From Alistipes_A hominis (lineage in GTDB: Bacteria; Bacteroidota; Bacteroidia; Bacteroidales; Rikenellaceae): DNA of 64,000 nucleotides. Both the position numbers and the translations under genes were made by a program. Location of the stretch: positions 1 to 64,000 of the forward strand of contig NZ_JACOOK010000006.1 of NCBI RefSeq assembly GCF_014288115.1. Reading direction: 5' to 3'. Numbering within the stretch: position 1 is the first letter of the stretch; the number at the start of each line of letters is the position of its first letter. The notes below the pieces were generated by a model that had not been told where the DNA came from, did no database searches, and saw only the letters and a program-made list of their open reading frames with translations. Of the stretch, positions 10,018-19,307 are shown in pieces.

Positions 10018-11508
10018 TTATTTCCCGACGATCTTATCGAACTCGGCCGATATGTTCGTCCTGCTGATATAATCGAACAGGGTCAGCCTGCGTATATTAT
10101 AGTAATACGACCAGTAATTGTTCAATTCCTGAATGTAACGGTTCGCCGCTTCGTCCTTTTCGCTCTGAGCCGTATTGAGGTCGGTCACGTCGGCCGTTCC
10201 GTTGATAAAACGCTCCATCACCATTTCGTAACGCTGTTCGGCCACGCTGTCGGCCATGGCCGATATTTTACACTGTCGGATCTGGTTGTTGAACTGCACC
10301 ACTTTGATCATAATATCCTGGCGGTGCTCCGTGTCCTCCTGATTGGTCTGGGTGCGTACCACATTTTCACGCGATTTGGCGGTTTTGACCCGTCCTTTAC
10401 CCAGCCCCCAATCCATAATCGGCAGGCTCAGACCCAGACTAATAATCTCCTGATCCATCGGATTTTTGTAAGCATATTTAAAGCTTTCATTCTGCTGAGT
10501 CAGTCCGAACTGGGCGCTGAGCGTGGCCGAAAGCCCCCGGTTCGCCTTGGCTTCGGCGACGGACTGTTCGGCGTACAACACGGAAAGTTCCTGACTGAGT
10601 CCGAAAGAAGAATTGGCATAGGAGAGATCGACCACCTCGCTTACATTCAGCGCGAGTTCGGGAATCGAATCGGGCAGCACCAGCTCCAGTTGCACGCTTT
10701 CGTTGTATCCGAGGTACGATTTCAGTTTCAACTGGTTCATATCCAGGTTCAACTGACTCTGATTGATCGATAGGCCGTCGTTCAGCAGCCGTAGTTCGAG
10801 CTGCAGCAATTCGCTCTTGGTCACTTTCCCAAGTTCGAAACGTTCCTTGGCAATCCGGTAAAGCGTTTCGGTATTCTGATAATTTTTCTGGGCCCTTTCG
10901 AGGTTCCGCTGCGACAACAGCGCATTGAAAAACAGCGAAGTAGCCGTAACGGTAATATCCTCCATCGTTTCGAGGTAACTCCGCTTGGCCTTTTCGTACT
11001 CTTTCGGTTGGGTCTTCTTCTGCCATTTCAGCGAATTGAAAGCCCGCAACGGCTGGATGTAAGTGATGTTGATCGGCTGCGAATTATACGTTATGTTCCG
11101 TTCCGGCGCATACTGATCCAGCCGGTTCAACTGTGTGAATACGGATACTTTACCTCCCGTCAACGCGATATTCTGATCCAGCGAAAGCGTCAGGTTGTTG
11201 CGCATGTTGTTGTTCTCGACGTATTTGATATTTCCCGTCTCGGAATTCTGAAGCGCCATCAGCGACCGGTTGAAATTGCCCAGCGTCGCCCCCAGGTTCA
11301 GCGACGGCAGAAACTGCGCTTTATAAGAACGGTACGCCCAGTAGTTCCCCAGAAAATTATGTTTGGCCACCAATGCGCTGGGCGATTGTTCGTGCGCGGT
11401 ATAAATAACGTCGGTCAGGGTCATTTTGCGGTTCAGGCTCTGAGCATACCCTCCCGTCGAAAATAACACCCCGACAACGATCAACAACGAAATCGTGTTT
11501 CTTTTCAT
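10018..11508 (-). CDS. TolC family outer-membrane efflux protein
   Basis: About 496 residues from the ATG at 11508. An open frame extends 43 codons further upstream, but MKRNTISLLIVVGVLFSTGGYAQ is a clear signal peptide and fixes the start. The mature part has two OEP repeats: KMTLTDVIYTAHEQSPSAL opening the first, and long coiled-coil helices with NLERAQKNYQNTETLYRIAKERFELGKVTKSELLQLE. It forms the trimeric outer-membrane exit duct for the RND pump encoded directly downstream. First gene of the operon as judged by the 174-bp gap to the next gene upstream. Confidence 0.88.
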   Translation of the reverse strand: MKRNTISLLIVVGVLFSTGGYAQSLNRKMTLTDVIYTAHEQSPSALVAKHNFLGNYWAYRSYKAQFLPSLNLGATLGNFNRSLMALQNSETGNIKYVENNNMRNNLTLSLDQNIALTGGKVSVFTQLNRLDQYAPERNITYNSQPINITYIQPLRAFNSLKWQKKTQPKEYEKAKRSYLETMEDITVTATSLFFNALLSQRNLERAQKNYQNTETLYRIAKERFELGKVTKSELLQLELRLLNDGLSINQSQLNLDMNQLKLKSYLGYNESVQLELVLPDSIPELALNVSEVVDLSYANSSFGLSQELSVLYAEQSVAEAKANRGLSATLSAQFGLTQQNESFKYAYKNPMDQEIISLGLSLPIMDWGLGKGRVKTAKSRENVVRTQTNQEDTEHRQDIMIKVVQFNNQIRQCKISAMADSVAEQRYEMVMERFINGTADVTDLNTAQSEKDEAANRYIQELNNYWSYYYNIRRLTLFDYISRTNISAEFDKIVGK

Positions 11509-11682
11509 AAAAATCATACGGTCTTGGATCGGCAGTCCGCCGCTTTCTTGTAAAAGTACAAAAAAAGGAATCCGAAAATCCCTTCCTTTGTTACTTTTTT
11601 GATCTTTTTTTGTCAGTTTCAACGTTTTTTCGTGCAAACCGGCAGGATCATTGCTAATAATTTATTGTTTAAGTCGACCTGC

Positions 11683-12240
11683 TTAGTCGTGCTTGGCCTG
11701 TTCCCGGATCTCCTTTTTATAAAGCTCCCACAGCCGCTCGTTTCCGATCGGATTGCCGACCAAAACCACCCGGTTCTGCCGGTCGAGCAAGAAAGTATGA
11801 TACATTTCCCCGGACGGAATGCGGGGATTCCGTTTTAAAAACAAACCTCCGCTATCGAGAAATACCGGATAATCCAACTGGGCCGCTTTCAGCGAAGTAA
11901 TAAGCTGGGATTCGGTTCCCCGTTTGGGCGAAAATATAAATATCGCATTGAACTTATGCTTCAGTCCGATCGATGTGGCGATCACTTCCTGCCATTCGTA
12001 CATCCTGTTGATCCGGCAGGAAGAGCAGACCACCGAATCGTAAAATACCACCAGCTTCGTTTCGGCGCCCATAAAGTCGGTCAGCGTGGTGTCCCGGCCG
12101 TTCACCGTACTCCGCAGGCTGTCGGGCAGCACGATTTGCTGCCCGGTAAATTCCTTCAATTCCTTTTTGATCCGCGCCGTTTTGCAGGAAACGACCGCAA
12201 AGCAGCTTAACAGGATAACCAAAATACGTTTTACCATCAT
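11683..12240 (-). CDS. Redoxin / TlpA-like lipoprotein with CxxC
   Basis: 185 residues. Lipobox AVVSC (Cys19) marks an outer-membrane or periplasmic lipoprotein. After ~40 residues come LVVFYDSVVCSSCRINRMYEW, a thioredoxin-fold active-site CxxC (Cys72, Cys75), and a later TFLLDRQNRVVLVGNP strand typical of TlpA/redoxin proteins. Likely a periplasmic thiol-disulfide oxidoreductase; its partner is not known. Two ATGs are adjacent at 12240 and 12237. It lies 25 bp downstream of signal peptidase I on the same strand, so the two may be cotranscribed. Confidence 0.75.
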   Translation of the reverse strand: MMVKRILVILLSCFAVVSCKTARIKKELKEFTGQQIVLPDSLRSTVNGRDTTLTDFMGAETKLVVFYDSVVCSSCRINRMYEWQEVIATSIGLKHKFNAIFIFSPKRGTESQLITSLKAAQLDYPVFLDSGGLFLKRNPRIPSGEMYHTFLLDRQNRVVLVGNPIGNERLWELYKKEIREQAKHD

Positions 12241-12265
12241 AACATGCTATCAATAAGTTCTAAAA

Positions 12266-13150
12266 TCAAAGCGCTTTCATCAGCCGGTTCCACCGCAACT
12301 TCCCGGTCGCTTTGTCCCGCGAATAGGCGATCCGCGTAGCGACGCCGACGATAAACTTTTCCGGAATGAATCCGAAATAACGCGAATCCTGCGAGTTGGC
12401 CACATTGTCGCCGCCCATGAAATAATAATTTTCCGTGAACGTATATTCATCGACGGGAAAGTCGCCGAGATACAGAACGCTGTCGCGCACTTCAAGGCGC
12501 TTCCCCGTCTCGTATCCGACCGCCAGCCGGTACAGCACATGATTCCGGGCATCCAGCCGGATGCGATCCCCCTTGCGGGGAATATACAGCGGCCCGAAAT
12601 TCTTCGTCGTCCAGCCGTACTTCTCGTCGAACGGAGCCGACCGTAGGATGACCGGATCGATCAGGGAGTCGGGCGTGGCCGAGAAAGCCGCTTCGTTGTC
12701 ATAATACCCCAGCGTATCGCGACAGGCCGGGTTACGGTAAAAGCCGTTCACGACAGAGAGCGTATCGCCCGGCAGACCGAGACAGCGTTTGGCAAAGACC
12801 CGGTTGATCCGAAACTCGATCTTTTGCCAGTCGTCGTTCCCGAACGGGAAATTGAAAACGACGACGTCGTTGTGCCTGATTTTCCTGAATCCGGGAATCC
12901 GGAACGTTTCGAGCGAATCGCCTTGGAGAAACTTTAGGTTTTTATAAATTCGCGCGCCGAAAACCAACTTATTGACCAGAATCTGATCGCCGGGAATGAT
13001 CGTCGGAGTCATCGACGTCGTCGAAACCGGATATTTGTCGCACACGAAAACGCGTGTGCCGAAATAGAGCAGCACCAACCCGAAAAACGCCAATACGCAC
13101 ACGGAAACCGCATTGACGGCCTTCGCTATCTTTTGTTTATTTAACATCAT
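12266..13150 (-). CDS. lepB: Signal peptidase I (S26 family)
   Basis: 294 residues. One N-terminal membrane helix (about residues 12-35) is followed by VSTTSMTPTIIPGD, which contains the nucleophile Ser46 in an SM motif. Then come RVFAKRCLGLPGDT with the general-base Lys121 and the C-terminal GDNVANSQDSRYFG box. It cleaves signal peptides of exported proteins at the outer face of the inner membrane. The segment between the catalytic boxes carries the insertion usual in Bacteroidota. The 157-bp region upstream contains no other gene. Confidence 0.9.
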   Translation of the reverse strand: MMLNKQKIAKAVNAVSVCVLAFFGLVLLYFGTRVFVCDKYPVSTTSMTPTIIPGDQILVNKLVFGARIYKNLKFLQGDSLETFRIPGFRKIRHNDVVVFNFPFGNDDWQKIEFRINRVFAKRCLGLPGDTLSVVNGFYRNPACRDTLGYYDNEAAFSATPDSLIDPVILRSAPFDEKYGWTTKNFGPLYIPRKGDRIRLDARNHVLYRLAVGYETGKRLEVRDSVLYLGDFPVDEYTFTENYYFMGGDNVANSQDSRYFGFIPEKFIVGVATRIAYSRDKATGKLRWNRLMKAL

Positions 13151-13307
13151 CTTTTACATTCTCGCATCCCGAACTGCCGACCGTTTTTGACGCACACCCG
13201 ATCGGGTTCCTTTAAAAACGCATTCCGCACCATCGTTCAGGATCATTAAAACAATTTTTTGTTATTCGAAATTAATACATTCCGACCGATACTCCATGCC
13301 GTCCGGA

Positions 13308-15188
13308 CTATTTTCCATACATTTCGGACGAAACGGACGAATCCGTCTCCGAAAGCTCCCGATTTTGCAGCCGCCGGATTTCCCCCTTCATCTCCCGCAC
13401 AGCCGTGGAGGGAACCTTGGGGTCGAACGACAACACCCGGTCGGCCATTTCGCGGGCTTTATCGTCCTGCCCCGTCTCGAAATAGAGCTTTGCCAGCAGG
13501 TACAACGGATACAAACGGTTCGGTAGCCGACGGTAGGCCTTCTGGTAATACCGTTCGGCGGCAACGACATCTCCCCGCGCCTTGCTGTTATTTCCCATCA
13601 CGTTCCAGAACATCGGATCGCCGCTGAAACGCGCGCCCCGGCGCAGCGCCCAATCGCTCAGAAAATAGCGTTCCGACTTATTCAGCGCATGTCCGTATTC
13701 GAACAGGAAACGGGGCTCGTCGCAAAGTTCCGGATACAGTTCTTCGTACTCCCCCGCAACGAACCGGTAATCCTGCAACTGATAGGCCCCTTGCAACAGC
13801 TTCCAATCCTGCAAAGCCCGGTATCGCTTTTCCGCTCCGGATACGGCGCAGCACGACCACGCGAACGCGCCCGAAAGCAGCGCGACGGAGACGACCGCCG
13901 GAAATCGTCTTCCCGAACGACCATCGTCCTGAGCCGCCGCGATAAAAAACACAAGCAAAATACAGAAGGGGAGCAGATTCAGCGGATAAGAAGCCAACGA
14001 AACGATCATCAGGCTCGTCAAGCCGTACAGCAACCCGTCCCGCCGGCGCGCCAATCCCCGGAAAGACAAAACGACCACCGACAGAAACAGCAAGGCTCCG
14101 GCCGCTCCCGTTTCGACCGCAATCTGCAAAAAATCGTTGAAAGCATAATCCGGAGCCCCGGCTACGCGCACCTGATCTTCAGTCATCGCCCCGGAAACGA
14201 AGCTGGCTTCTTGCGCATTCCCGTACGCCCCGGCAAAGCAGCCCGTTCCCACGCCGAATGCGGGATTTTCACGGATCAACTGCGCCGACACGTTCCAGAT
14301 CAGCCACCGGCCGCCGGCCGAATCCTTTTTGTACCGGTACAACCCGACCAGCGACACGACGACCAGAACGAGCACGGCCGAACCAATCGTTGCAAACAGA
14401 AACTTCCTGCGTCGGTAAAACTTTCGGATATATGCCGGCGCGGGCGTCTCGCGGCATACCGCAACCAAACCGCTCCCCAGCACCGCCAGCCACGCAATCC
14501 GCCCCCGGGTCGCCGGCAAGACAACCAGAGCCAGCAGCAAGAAAAGCCAGGATGCGTAATAGATCAGCGTATCCGGATTCGACAACCGTACGAATCTCGC
14601 GCGCCCTTTCGACGCCGACAGAACGGCCGGAACGGCACGCAGAGTCAGCACGTAATAAAACGCCACGGGAACGATCACGGCGAGGTAGTTGGAGTAGGGG
14701 CCCGGATTGAAAAACGATCCGGTCATGCCGAACAGCGAATGATTCGACGAAGTCATTCCGTACAACTGCATCAATCCGGTAACAGCCTCGGCAATCCCGG
14801 TCGATAGCAACGCCAGCACCAATACGGGCACGACCCCGCGGGACAGCGAAAACACGATCCGCAGGTTCAGGTAAAGGCATCCCAGCGCTACCGGTACAGC
14901 CCATGCGTACTCCGTCCGGGAACCGGAACGAAAAACGACGTACGCCAGCAGCACGCACGCCAGAAGATCCGCGACCGTCCACCGTACCCGTTTCTCCCGG
15001 GCCATACAAAACCATAACAGGACAAAAAAAGTCAGACACGGCATCAGCCAAAAGAGCGCCTGTTCTTTTTCGGCGACCGCGATCAACGGCGTATCTTTCC
15101 GCACCCGGAATACGATGAAAAAGACAGCGACCGACAACAAAACCGTCGTCGTTTTCACCAGAAAAACCGCCAAATCGCGCACCCGCAT
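13308..15188 (-). CDS. O-antigen ligase / Wzy-like membrane protein with C-terminal TPRs
   Basis: 626 residues. About ten hydrophobic helices run from residue ~8 to ~430, with a long periplasmic loop of the Wzy_C/WaaL type containing LIRENPAFGVGTGCFAGAYG. Residues ~480-620 are soluble and repeat-like (YYQKAYRRLPNRLYPLYLLAKLYFETGQDDKAREMADRVL), consistent with tetratricopeptide repeats. Family members ligate or polymerise lipid-linked glycans in the periplasm; the acceptor cannot be told from sequence. It stands apart from any glycan cluster, between signal peptidase I and a divergent kinase gene. Confidence 0.75.
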   Translation of the reverse strand: MRVRDLAVFLVKTTTVLLSVAVFFIVFRVRKDTPLIAVAEKEQALFWLMPCLTFFVLLWFCMAREKRVRWTVADLLACVLLAYVVFRSGSRTEYAWAVPVALGCLYLNLRIVFSLSRGVVPVLVLALLSTGIAEAVTGLMQLYGMTSSNHSLFGMTGSFFNPGPYSNYLAVIVPVAFYYVLTLRAVPAVLSASKGRARFVRLSNPDTLIYYASWLFLLLALVVLPATRGRIAWLAVLGSGLVAVCRETPAPAYIRKFYRRRKFLFATIGSAVLVLVVVSLVGLYRYKKDSAGGRWLIWNVSAQLIRENPAFGVGTGCFAGAYGNAQEASFVSGAMTEDQVRVAGAPDYAFNDFLQIAVETGAAGALLFLSVVVLSFRGLARRRDGLLYGLTSLMIVSLASYPLNLLPFCILLVFFIAAAQDDGRSGRRFPAVVSVALLSGAFAWSCCAVSGAEKRYRALQDWKLLQGAYQLQDYRFVAGEYEELYPELCDEPRFLFEYGHALNKSERYFLSDWALRRGARFSGDPMFWNVMGNNSKARGDVVAAERYYQKAYRRLPNRLYPLYLLAKLYFETGQDDKAREMADRVLSFDPKVPSTAVREMKGEIRRLQNRELSETDSSVSSEMYGK

Positions 15189-15349
15189 AACTTCCGTCCG
15201 TTCGATATGTTTATAAACAAGCTATGATTCAGGCGGATAAAGTTATAAAAAATTCCGTCCAACGAAGAACGTCTTTCGATTTTAATTTCGAAACAAGTAT
15301 ATTTATGGCCACAATTCCCGGCAGGATTCCCTAAAAACCGATTACGCCT

Positions 15350-16198
15350 ATGAATACGAACCTGAAAACCGTTCTCGAAACAGCGATCGGCGACCCGATA
15401 ACGAGCGCCGTCTCCGGCACCGGAAAGATCCGTACGAAATCGGGCGCGGAATACTTTCTCAAAAGCGGCGCGCCCTCCGAAAGCTATGTATGCGAAGCCG
15501 AAGGACTGAAAGAATTGTCGGAAACCGGAATCTTCCGCACCCCGAAAGTCCTGTCCGTCGGAACGGATCACCTGCTGACCGAATACGTCCCGAACAGCGC
15601 CGGCGGAAACGATTTTTTCGAAGATTTCGGGCGCAGACTGGCCCGGCTGCACCGTCGCCGGACGGCATATTTCGGATTCCGGCGGAACAACTACATCGGA
15701 CTCAATCCGCAGATCAATCTTCCGCACGGCGCCGAACGGTCGAATTGGACCGCATTTTACCTGAACAAACGCCTGCGCTACCAGTACGAGCTGGCCGAAC
15801 GGAACGGCTATGCCACGACCGGACTCCGCAGAAATTTCGCCCGGTTGGAATCGAAAATCGCGGATATCTTGCAGGGCTGCGAGGAGCCGCCGTGCCTGCT
15901 CCACGGCGATCTGTGGGCGGGTAATTTCCTATGCGACGCCGTTTCCGGCGAGGTCGTGCTGATCGATCCGGCCGTTTATTACGGACACCGCGAAGCCGAT
16001 CTGGCGATGACGCGGCTGTTCGGCGGTTTCCCTCCGGCCTTTTACCGGGCCTATGAGCAGGAATATCCGTTGAAACCCCGCTGGGAGTACCGCGAAGGGA
16101 TCTACCGGCTATACCATCTGTTGAACCACCTGAACCTTTTCGGCAGCTCCTACCTTCCGGAAGCGAACCGCATCCTGGAAAAATACGCATCCGATTAA
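15350..16198 (+). CDS. Fructosamine kinase / APH-fold small-molecule kinase
   Basis: 282 residues with the aminoglycoside-phosphotransferase fold. The N-terminal lobe contains FLKSGAPSESYVCEAEGLKEL, the catalytic loop is LLHGDLWAGNF (HGDxxxxN), and the metal-binding segment is VLIDPAVYYGHREADLAM. The combination, including the tryptophan after HGDL, is characteristic of the fructosamine-3-kinase family (PF03881), which phosphorylates glycated amines for deglycation. It is divergent from the O-antigen-ligase-like gene (161-bp shared intergenic region) and convergent with the DUF4396 gene. Confidence 0.8.
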   Translation: MNTNLKTVLETAIGDPITSAVSGTGKIRTKSGAEYFLKSGAPSESYVCEAEGLKELSETGIFRTPKVLSVGTDHLLTEYVPNSAGGNDFFEDFGRRLARLHRRRTAYFGFRRNNYIGLNPQINLPHGAERSNWTAFYLNKRLRYQYELAERNGYATTGLRRNFARLESKIADILQGCEEPPCLLHGDLWAGNFLCDAVSGEVVLIDPAVYYGHREADLAMTRLFGGFPPAFYRAYEQEYPLKPRWEYREGIYRLYHLLNHLNLFGSSYLPEANRILEKYASD

Positions 16199-16229
16199 AA
16201 CAGAGGAGCATCCGAACCGTACGGCCCGA

Positions 16230-16964
16230 CTACATGCCCTTTTTAACGCCTTTGCGGATCAGCCATACGTTCATCGGCAGAGCTGCCAAAAAACCGACGA
16301 ACATGGCCGTCTGCATCATAAACCAGAACGTCCACGACATTTTCGACAATCCGGTTTCCCGGAACAGCACCCAGATAACGACGGCCATCCACGCGTACAT
16401 GCCGGCCTGCCACGCGGTCAGCGACAGAAAATCGGCCTTCAGCGCATGGACGACCGCCTGCTTTCTCGGCAGCATTTGCATACTCCGGATTGCTGCGTAC
16501 TGAAAATAAACCCCGATACAGAGCGCCAACGCATAATCCAGCGCCCAACCGCCGACAACCGCGCTGCCGCCGATCGCGACCGGCACGAAATACAGAAAGC
16601 TTTCCCCGATCAGGTCGGCCAACGTACATCCGGCGCCGCAGTGCAGCGTCGACAGCACGACGGACTGCCACTTCGGACGGTCGCGGCCCATATCCATCGG
16701 CATGTGCGTCTCCGCTTTATTTCCCATCGGCATCGAACCGGCATCCGGCGCCTCCATCCGCATCGGAGCGGCCACCGGCGCGAAGCGTTTCGCGCGCCCG
16801 AACCGGAAATAAGCCCACAATGCGAAAAATCCGCCCCAGAGCCCGGTCAGTATCCACACGCTGTTCATTATCTTCATGGACTGCTTCCGGCGCGGAAGAT
16901 CCGACGCGATCACGACTGCCGAAACGATACCCGATCCTACGAAAAATGCGGCGATTGTATTCAT
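16230..16964 (-). CDS. DUF4396 membrane protein with Met-rich, copper-like motif
   Basis: 244 residues from the ATG at 16964; a longer frame to 17000 would run through the inverted repeat and is less likely. Predicted helices are at ~5-22 and ~34-54, with more after residue 115. Between them lies a soluble loop with Met at 68, 70, 78, 80, 88, 90 and 92 plus His87, followed by LHCGAGC (108-113). DUF4396 has no assigned activity. Clustered Met, His and Cys are typical of Cu(I)-handling proteins, so I infer a role in metal, probably copper, homeostasis. The gene follows mntH and has its own putative operator. Confidence 0.7.
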   Translation of the reverse strand: MNTIAAFFVGSGIVSAVVIASDLPRRKQSMKIMNSVWILTGLWGGFFALWAYFRFGRAKRFAPVAAPMRMEAPDAGSMPMGNKAETHMPMDMGRDRPKWQSVVLSTLHCGAGCTLADLIGESFLYFVPVAIGGSAVVGGWALDYALALCIGVYFQYAAIRSMQMLPRKQAVVHALKADFLSLTAWQAGMYAWMAVVIWVLFRETGLSKMSWTFWFMMQTAMFVGFLAALPMNVWLIRKGVKKGM

Positions 16965-16974
16965 ACGAAATCGA

Positions 16975-17004
16975 TTAATTGTTACGTGCTGCCGTAACAA
17001 TTAA
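16975..17004 (-). promoter_or_regulatory. Perfect 12-bp inverted repeat upstream of the DUF4396 gene (putative operator)
   Basis: Arms TTAATTGTTACG (16975-16986) and CGTAACAATTAA (16993-17004) with a 6-nt spacer, ending 10 bp before the ATG at 16964. No T run follows the stem in the minus direction, so it looks like a dimeric repressor or activator site rather than a terminator. The metal context makes a metal sensor the likely ligand (inference). Confidence 0.5.
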
Positions 17005-17027
17005 CATACCAACGCCGGAAAACGCCG

Positions 17028-18299
17028 TCAGAACATGCTGACCAGCAGCATCACGTTCAGCAGCGTCACCACGCCGCCGATCGCATAAAGCAGGTATTTG
17101 GTGAACGTCGAATTTTTATACTTGCCCATCACCCGTTCGGAAGAAGTCAGGTAAACCTGCAGGAAAACGGTGAACGGCAACTGGATGCTGAGAATCATCT
17201 GCGAATAGATCAGTCCCCGGAACGGATTGGTAATCACCAGGATGATCAGGAACGCGACGACGAGCGAAATGATCACGCCGAGCCGCGAGTGGCTGTCCTT
17301 GATATCGTAGGGCTCCTTGAAGATCCCGGCGAAAATGGAACCGGCCGCCATACCCGACGTAATCGTCGAAGCGATCCCGGCGAACAGCAGCGCCACGGCG
17401 AAGATCACCGTCGCATTGCTTCCGAGCAGCGGACGCAGCAGCGAATCGGCCTGCTGCAACTCTTCGACGGGAGTTTTGGATACGAAGAACGTCGCGGCGG
17501 CCAGTAGGATCATCGCGCTGTTGATCGCCCAGCCGATCAGCATCGACAGGATCGTATCGGCATATTCGTACCGGAGCTGTTTTTTGATCACCGCGTCGTC
17601 GGAAAGGTTCCACTGCCGGCTCTGGATGATCTCGGAGTGCAGGAACAGGTTGTGCGGCATCACCACGGCCCCCAGCACGCTCATGATAATCACCATCGAC
17701 CCCTCCGGAATGGTCGGCGTAACCCACGCCCAGGCGGCCGCGGGCCAGTCGATCGTCGTCAGCGACAGTTCGTAAATAAACGACAGCCCGATGATCGACA
17801 CGAACGCGATGATCCACTTCTCGATCAGCCGGTAACTGTTGGTAAACAGCATGACGATTACGAAAATCAGCACCATCAGCGCCCCGATCCGCACCGGAAT
17901 GCCGAACAGCATCTGCAACGCGATCGCCCCGCCCAGAATTTCGGCCAGCGACGTGGAGATCGACGCGAGCACGGCCGACCCCAGCACGGTGCGCGACACG
18001 GCCGGCTTCAGGTAAACGGTGGCGGCCTCCGACAAGCAAAGCCCGGTGGCGATCCCCAGGTGGGCCACGTTGTGTTGCAGGACGATCAGCATCACGGTCG
18101 ACAGCGTGACCATCCACAGCAGCGCATAGCCGTAGTCGGCGCCCGCGGCCAGGTTCGAAGCCCAGTTGCCCGGATCGATGAACCCGACGGTCACCAGCAG
18201 ACCGGGCCCGATGTATTTCAGTATTTCGAGGCCGCCGAGCCGGGGATGATGTTTGCCGAGGCCGAATTTAGTACGCAGCGAATTCAGAAACGAAGCCAT
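17028..18299 (-). CDS. mntH: Nramp-family divalent metal (Mn2+/Fe2+) transporter
   Basis: 423 residues, about eleven hydrophobic helices. Signature motifs are TVGFIDPGNWASNLAAGADYG in TM1 (the DPGN metal-binding element of Nramp) and VVMPHNLFLHSEIIQSR in TM6 (MPHN; Met and His complete the site). It imports Mn2+ or related divalent cations with protons across the inner membrane. The start is 3 bp after the stop of the nitroreductase-ferredoxin gene, so the two form an operon, an uncommon pairing for a metal importer. Confidence 0.9.
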   Translation of the reverse strand: MASFLNSLRTKFGLGKHHPRLGGLEILKYIGPGLLVTVGFIDPGNWASNLAAGADYGYALLWMVTLSTVMLIVLQHNVAHLGIATGLCLSEAATVYLKPAVSRTVLGSAVLASISTSLAEILGGAIALQMLFGIPVRIGALMVLIFVIVMLFTNSYRLIEKWIIAFVSIIGLSFIYELSLTTIDWPAAAWAWVTPTIPEGSMVIIMSVLGAVVMPHNLFLHSEIIQSRQWNLSDDAVIKKQLRYEYADTILSMLIGWAINSAMILLAAATFFVSKTPVEELQQADSLLRPLLGSNATVIFAVALLFAGIASTITSGMAAGSIFAGIFKEPYDIKDSHSRLGVIISLVVAFLIILVITNPFRGLIYSQMILSIQLPFTVFLQVYLTSSERVMGKYKNSTFTKYLLYAIGGVVTLLNVMLLVSMF

Positions 18300-18302
18300 G
18301 AA

Positions 18303-19166
18303 TCACAATTTGGTTACATTTATATCCTTGCGGTCGATGTAGTTCGGATAGCGGAACGCCGGTATGCCGAGCGCCATTCCGGCGCGTATCTTCCCGGATA
18401 TGCCGAGCATTTTGGCCAGCCGCCTGTTCCGGTCTTGTTCGACGGCCGAACAGACGAAACCGGTGTAGAACTGGGCGACGCCGAGACTCTCGGCCATCAG
18501 CGAACCGTTCTGATAGGCGAGGTTGGCGTCCTGGCATCCGAAGCGGCTTTCCGAAGGCGTATGGATCAGGATCACGGCGGTAGCCCCGCGCAGGATCAGG
18601 TCGTTCCCCTTGTCGAACTCCGAGATCAGACGCTTAAAATGCGGCACGTAGCCGTATAGCTGCGGCGCAATCCGTTTCAGCACCGGCTTCAGCAGCGGAT
18701 TTTCGAGTTTTCTGAGAATCGAAGCGAATACGCCGACGGTAAACGCGCTGATCGCGTGCAGTTTTTCGGGATCGGTCACCAGCGTAAACGCCACCCGTTG
18801 TAGGTTGCTGGCGGTCGGGGCGCGGTGGGCGGCCTCGAGAATCCGGTCGAGCGTCTCTTCCGGCACCGGCTTCGCGGTAAAGGCCCGGTTCGACCGCCGC
18901 GCCTTGCACAGCAGCATCACCTGTTCGGGCGAGGGCAGCAATTCCCGATCGACCGGATGCACCTTCTGCGGCGGAAAATCCCCGTGCTCGACCGAACCGG
19001 TCGGGCAGACGGCCACGCAATGCCCGCACACGATACACGACCCGATCCCTTGCAATCCGATCTCGCCGCCGGAGGCCGGCTGCGTAAAAATTTTCGACGG
19101 GCACACCCGCACACATTTGCCGCACCGGATGCAACTCTCCGCACGAACGCTCAGCATTACTTCCAT
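18303..19166 (-). CDS. Nitroreductase family protein with N-terminal 2[4Fe-4S] ferredoxin domain
   Basis: 287 residues. Residues ~12-60 hold two 4Fe-4S motifs (CIRCGKCVRVCPS and CIVCGHCVAVCPTGSV). The rest is a nitroreductase FMN domain (RRSNRAFTAKPVPEETLDRIL, then HRAPTASNLQ). Fusion of ferredoxin and nitroreductase domains is common in anaerobes and implies ferredoxin-type rather than NAD(P)H electron supply; the substrate is unknown. First gene of the pair with mntH. The 141-bp upstream region has CGTATTTTTACG, a short inverted repeat that could be promoter or operator. Confidence 0.85.
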   Translation of the reverse strand: MEVMLSVRAESCIRCGKCVRVCPSKIFTQPASGGEIGLQGIGSCIVCGHCVAVCPTGSVEHGDFPPQKVHPVDRELLPSPEQVMLLCKARRSNRAFTAKPVPEETLDRILEAAHRAPTASNLQRVAFTLVTDPEKLHAISAFTVGVFASILRKLENPLLKPVLKRIAPQLYGYVPHFKRLISEFDKGNDLILRGATAVILIHTPSESRFGCQDANLAYQNGSLMAESLGVAQFYTGFVCSAVEQDRNRRLAKMLGISGKIRAGMALGIPAFRYPNYIDRKDINVTKL

Positions 19167-19307
19167 ACCATCCTGATTTTAATTCCGTAAAAATACGATA
19201 AACCGGGCTATTTTCCCCGGTCCGCCCGAACTTTTTTACTCGACATTGATCTATAACGCCATACATAAAATGTTCCAAACCGCAGCGCATACGCCCGTCT
19301 TCCGCCG

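Noticed and set aside
16975..17004. Inverted repeat as an mntH terminator
   Set aside because: The stem is only 4 GC of 12 and no T run follows it in the minus direction; its place just before an ATG favours an operator.
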